Shown here piece after piece: positions 63,149 to 64,000 of a stretch of DNA of 64,000 nt. The stretch covers positions 2,378,001 through 2,442,000 of the forward strand of contig NZ_CP015423.1 of NCBI RefSeq assembly GCF_001719045.1, read 5' to 3'. The translations under genes were made by a program, and so were the position numbers. Position 1 is the stretch's first letter. Each line of letters begins with the position of its first letter. Below the pieces are notes generated by a model, which ran no database searches, was not told the DNA's origin, and was given only the letters and a program-made list of their open reading frames with translations. This DNA is from Paenibacillus polymyxa. Lineage in GTDB: Bacteria > Bacillota > Bacilli > Paenibacillales > Paenibacillaceae.

Positions 63149-63265
63149 TTGCTCATCTCCTTTTAAATTGTATAAAAATCCTGCAACAAACTACATAGTG
63201 TAGTGTATTGCACATCGAGAATCGGGAGCGCGAAAAGCGCCACCCGTAAGAAACATCTTGTCCAA

Positions 63266-64000
63266 CTAGATTAGCGCCAGTGCGAACATAAGTGTCAGCA
63301 TCACTAGCACATAGCTGGAAAACATAATCGAACGCCAAGGCATTTGAATGACAGGTTCTTGCTGAGGGTCTAAAATACGTGAGATACGATAATTAATGGA
63401 CGTTTCTGCAAACGAGGAACAAGCGGCCGAGTTTACCAGGCGAGTATTGGCAGGTGTCATACTCAGAAGCTTGAGCAATGCGCTCCCAATCCCAACGGGT
63501 GAACCAGCTCGATGGATCGCTTCGTTATCAGCCAAAATTTCACGGGCCGTCTTATAATGATTGGTAATGTGACGCAGCACCGGCAAGTAAAACAGCTGTT
63601 TAGCACACACTTGCAGCAACCAGGTCTTCAACGGATCATAATGTTTCATATGATAGGCTTCGTGGTATATGACAGCCTCTTCCTCGTGCTTGTCCAGTAC
63701 GGACAATAGTGCAGAGGACAATACAATGCGTGGCTTCCATAATCCCATGGTAAAGGCGGCTGGCTTGGCATAATCAATGACCCATATCCGATCGGTCCCG
63801 AGTTCACGATATCGCTCACCCAGTGCCTCGGTCAGAGAGAGGTCACGCATTCGGTGCAGTCTGCGAAAGGCTGCCCTGGTAGCCATACACTGTCTGACTG
63901 CTTCTCCTCCAGCGATAGCAAAGGTAACGAAAACCAGCCCGCTGAGCGCATCCACCATGTAGCCAATTCCGTAGTGCTGCAACAAACTTCTGCAAATTTG
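63266..64000 (-). CDS. M56-family (BlaR1/MecR1-type) membrane metallopeptidase, N-terminus outside window
   Basis: At least 244 residues are in frame; the codons from 64000 are open, so the N-terminal transmembrane part lies beyond the window. The zinc-protease motif HEAYH in AVIYHEAYHMKHYDPLKTW is present, as is the downstream acidic motif EILADNEAIHRAG. A C-terminal hydrophobic helix (SYVLVMLTLMFALALI) ends the protein, with no penicillin-binding sensor domain. The usual partner is a BlaI/MecI repressor, not in the window. Confidence 0.85.
   Translation of the reverse strand, partial: QICRSLLQHYGIGYMVDALSGLVFVTFAIAGGEAVRQCMATRAAFRRLHRMRDLSLTEALGERYRELGTDRIWVIDYAKPAAFTMGLWKPRIVLSSALLSVLDKHEEEAVIYHEAYHMKHYDPLKTWLLQVCAKQLFYLPVLRHITNHYKTAREILADNEAIHRAGSPVGIGSALLKLLSMTPANTRLVNSAACSSFAETSINYRISRILDPQQEPVIQMPWRSIMFSSYVLVMLTLMFALALI

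Overview
The window is about 64 kb of a low-to-mid GC, spore-forming Firmicute, most likely a Paenibacillus of the polymyxa group. This is inferred from GerA/GerC/GerB germination genes, an anaerobic B12 operon in the order known from Bacillus megaterium (including the fused CbiH60-type enzyme), AGGAGG-type ribosome binding sites, intrinsic terminators and Firmicute-style control elements (Fur boxes, Rex/Fnr-like palindromes, a LicT/BglG-type antiterminator, a cobalamin riboswitch). No rRNA, tRNA, CRISPR array, insertion sequence or prophage was recognised.

Layout. 1-5.8 kb: redox and anaerobic genes on the minus strand (partial molybdopterin oxidoreductase, formate/nitrite channel, a 33-residue membrane protein, NADH oxidase behind three tandem redox-type operators, glutathione peroxidase). 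5.8-7.7 kb: a Fur-boxed iron-siderophore ATPase plus FhuF-like reductase. 7.8-14.1 kb: a luciferase-like oxidoreductase with an apparent frameshift, AI-2E transporter, LytR-CpsA-Psr enzyme, cation efflux protein, and a DEAD-box helicase with a repetitive RGG-type tail. 14.4-23.7 kb: an accessory island of immunity-like and unknown genes (SUKH/SMI1-KNR4 proteins, an Imm26-like protein, a zinc-ribbon protein, a DUF6138-like protein), two broken genes and a type I toxin/antisense RNA pair; no toxin that these would neutralise is visible. 23.7-27.5 kb: a phytoene-desaturase-like flavoprotein with its TetR regulator and a twin operator, then a secreted esterase controlled by a RAT/terminator switch. 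27.5-29.4 kb: a Fur-boxed 35-residue basic protein, an unknown gene and two tandem XRE regulators. 29.5-34.4 kb: a polar amino acid ABC importer and a SulP-STAS anion transporter with a structured leader. 34.4-39.5 kb: a PIN toxin-antitoxin pair between direct repeats, UbiB/AarF kinase, phasin-like protein, ThuA-like protein and an extended AbrB-type regulator.

39.5-51.2 kb is one ten-gene anaerobic cobalamin operon (cbiH60-X-J-C-D-ET-L-F-G-A, minus strand) behind a B12 riboswitch and terminator. A LOG-family protein and a uroporphyrinogen-III synthase-like protein lie upstream. 52.9-57.2 kb is a four-gene spore germinant-receptor operon with a candidate sigma-G promoter. The rest holds a pirin, a LysR regulator divergent from an EamA transporter, a chemoreceptor, a DoxX protein and the C-terminal part of an M56 (BlaR1/MecR1-type) peptidase running off the window.

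Start codons were moved from the longest ORF to the position with a good Shine-Dalgarno where the sequence supported it. Functions rest on motif and family recognition by eye; no database search was run.
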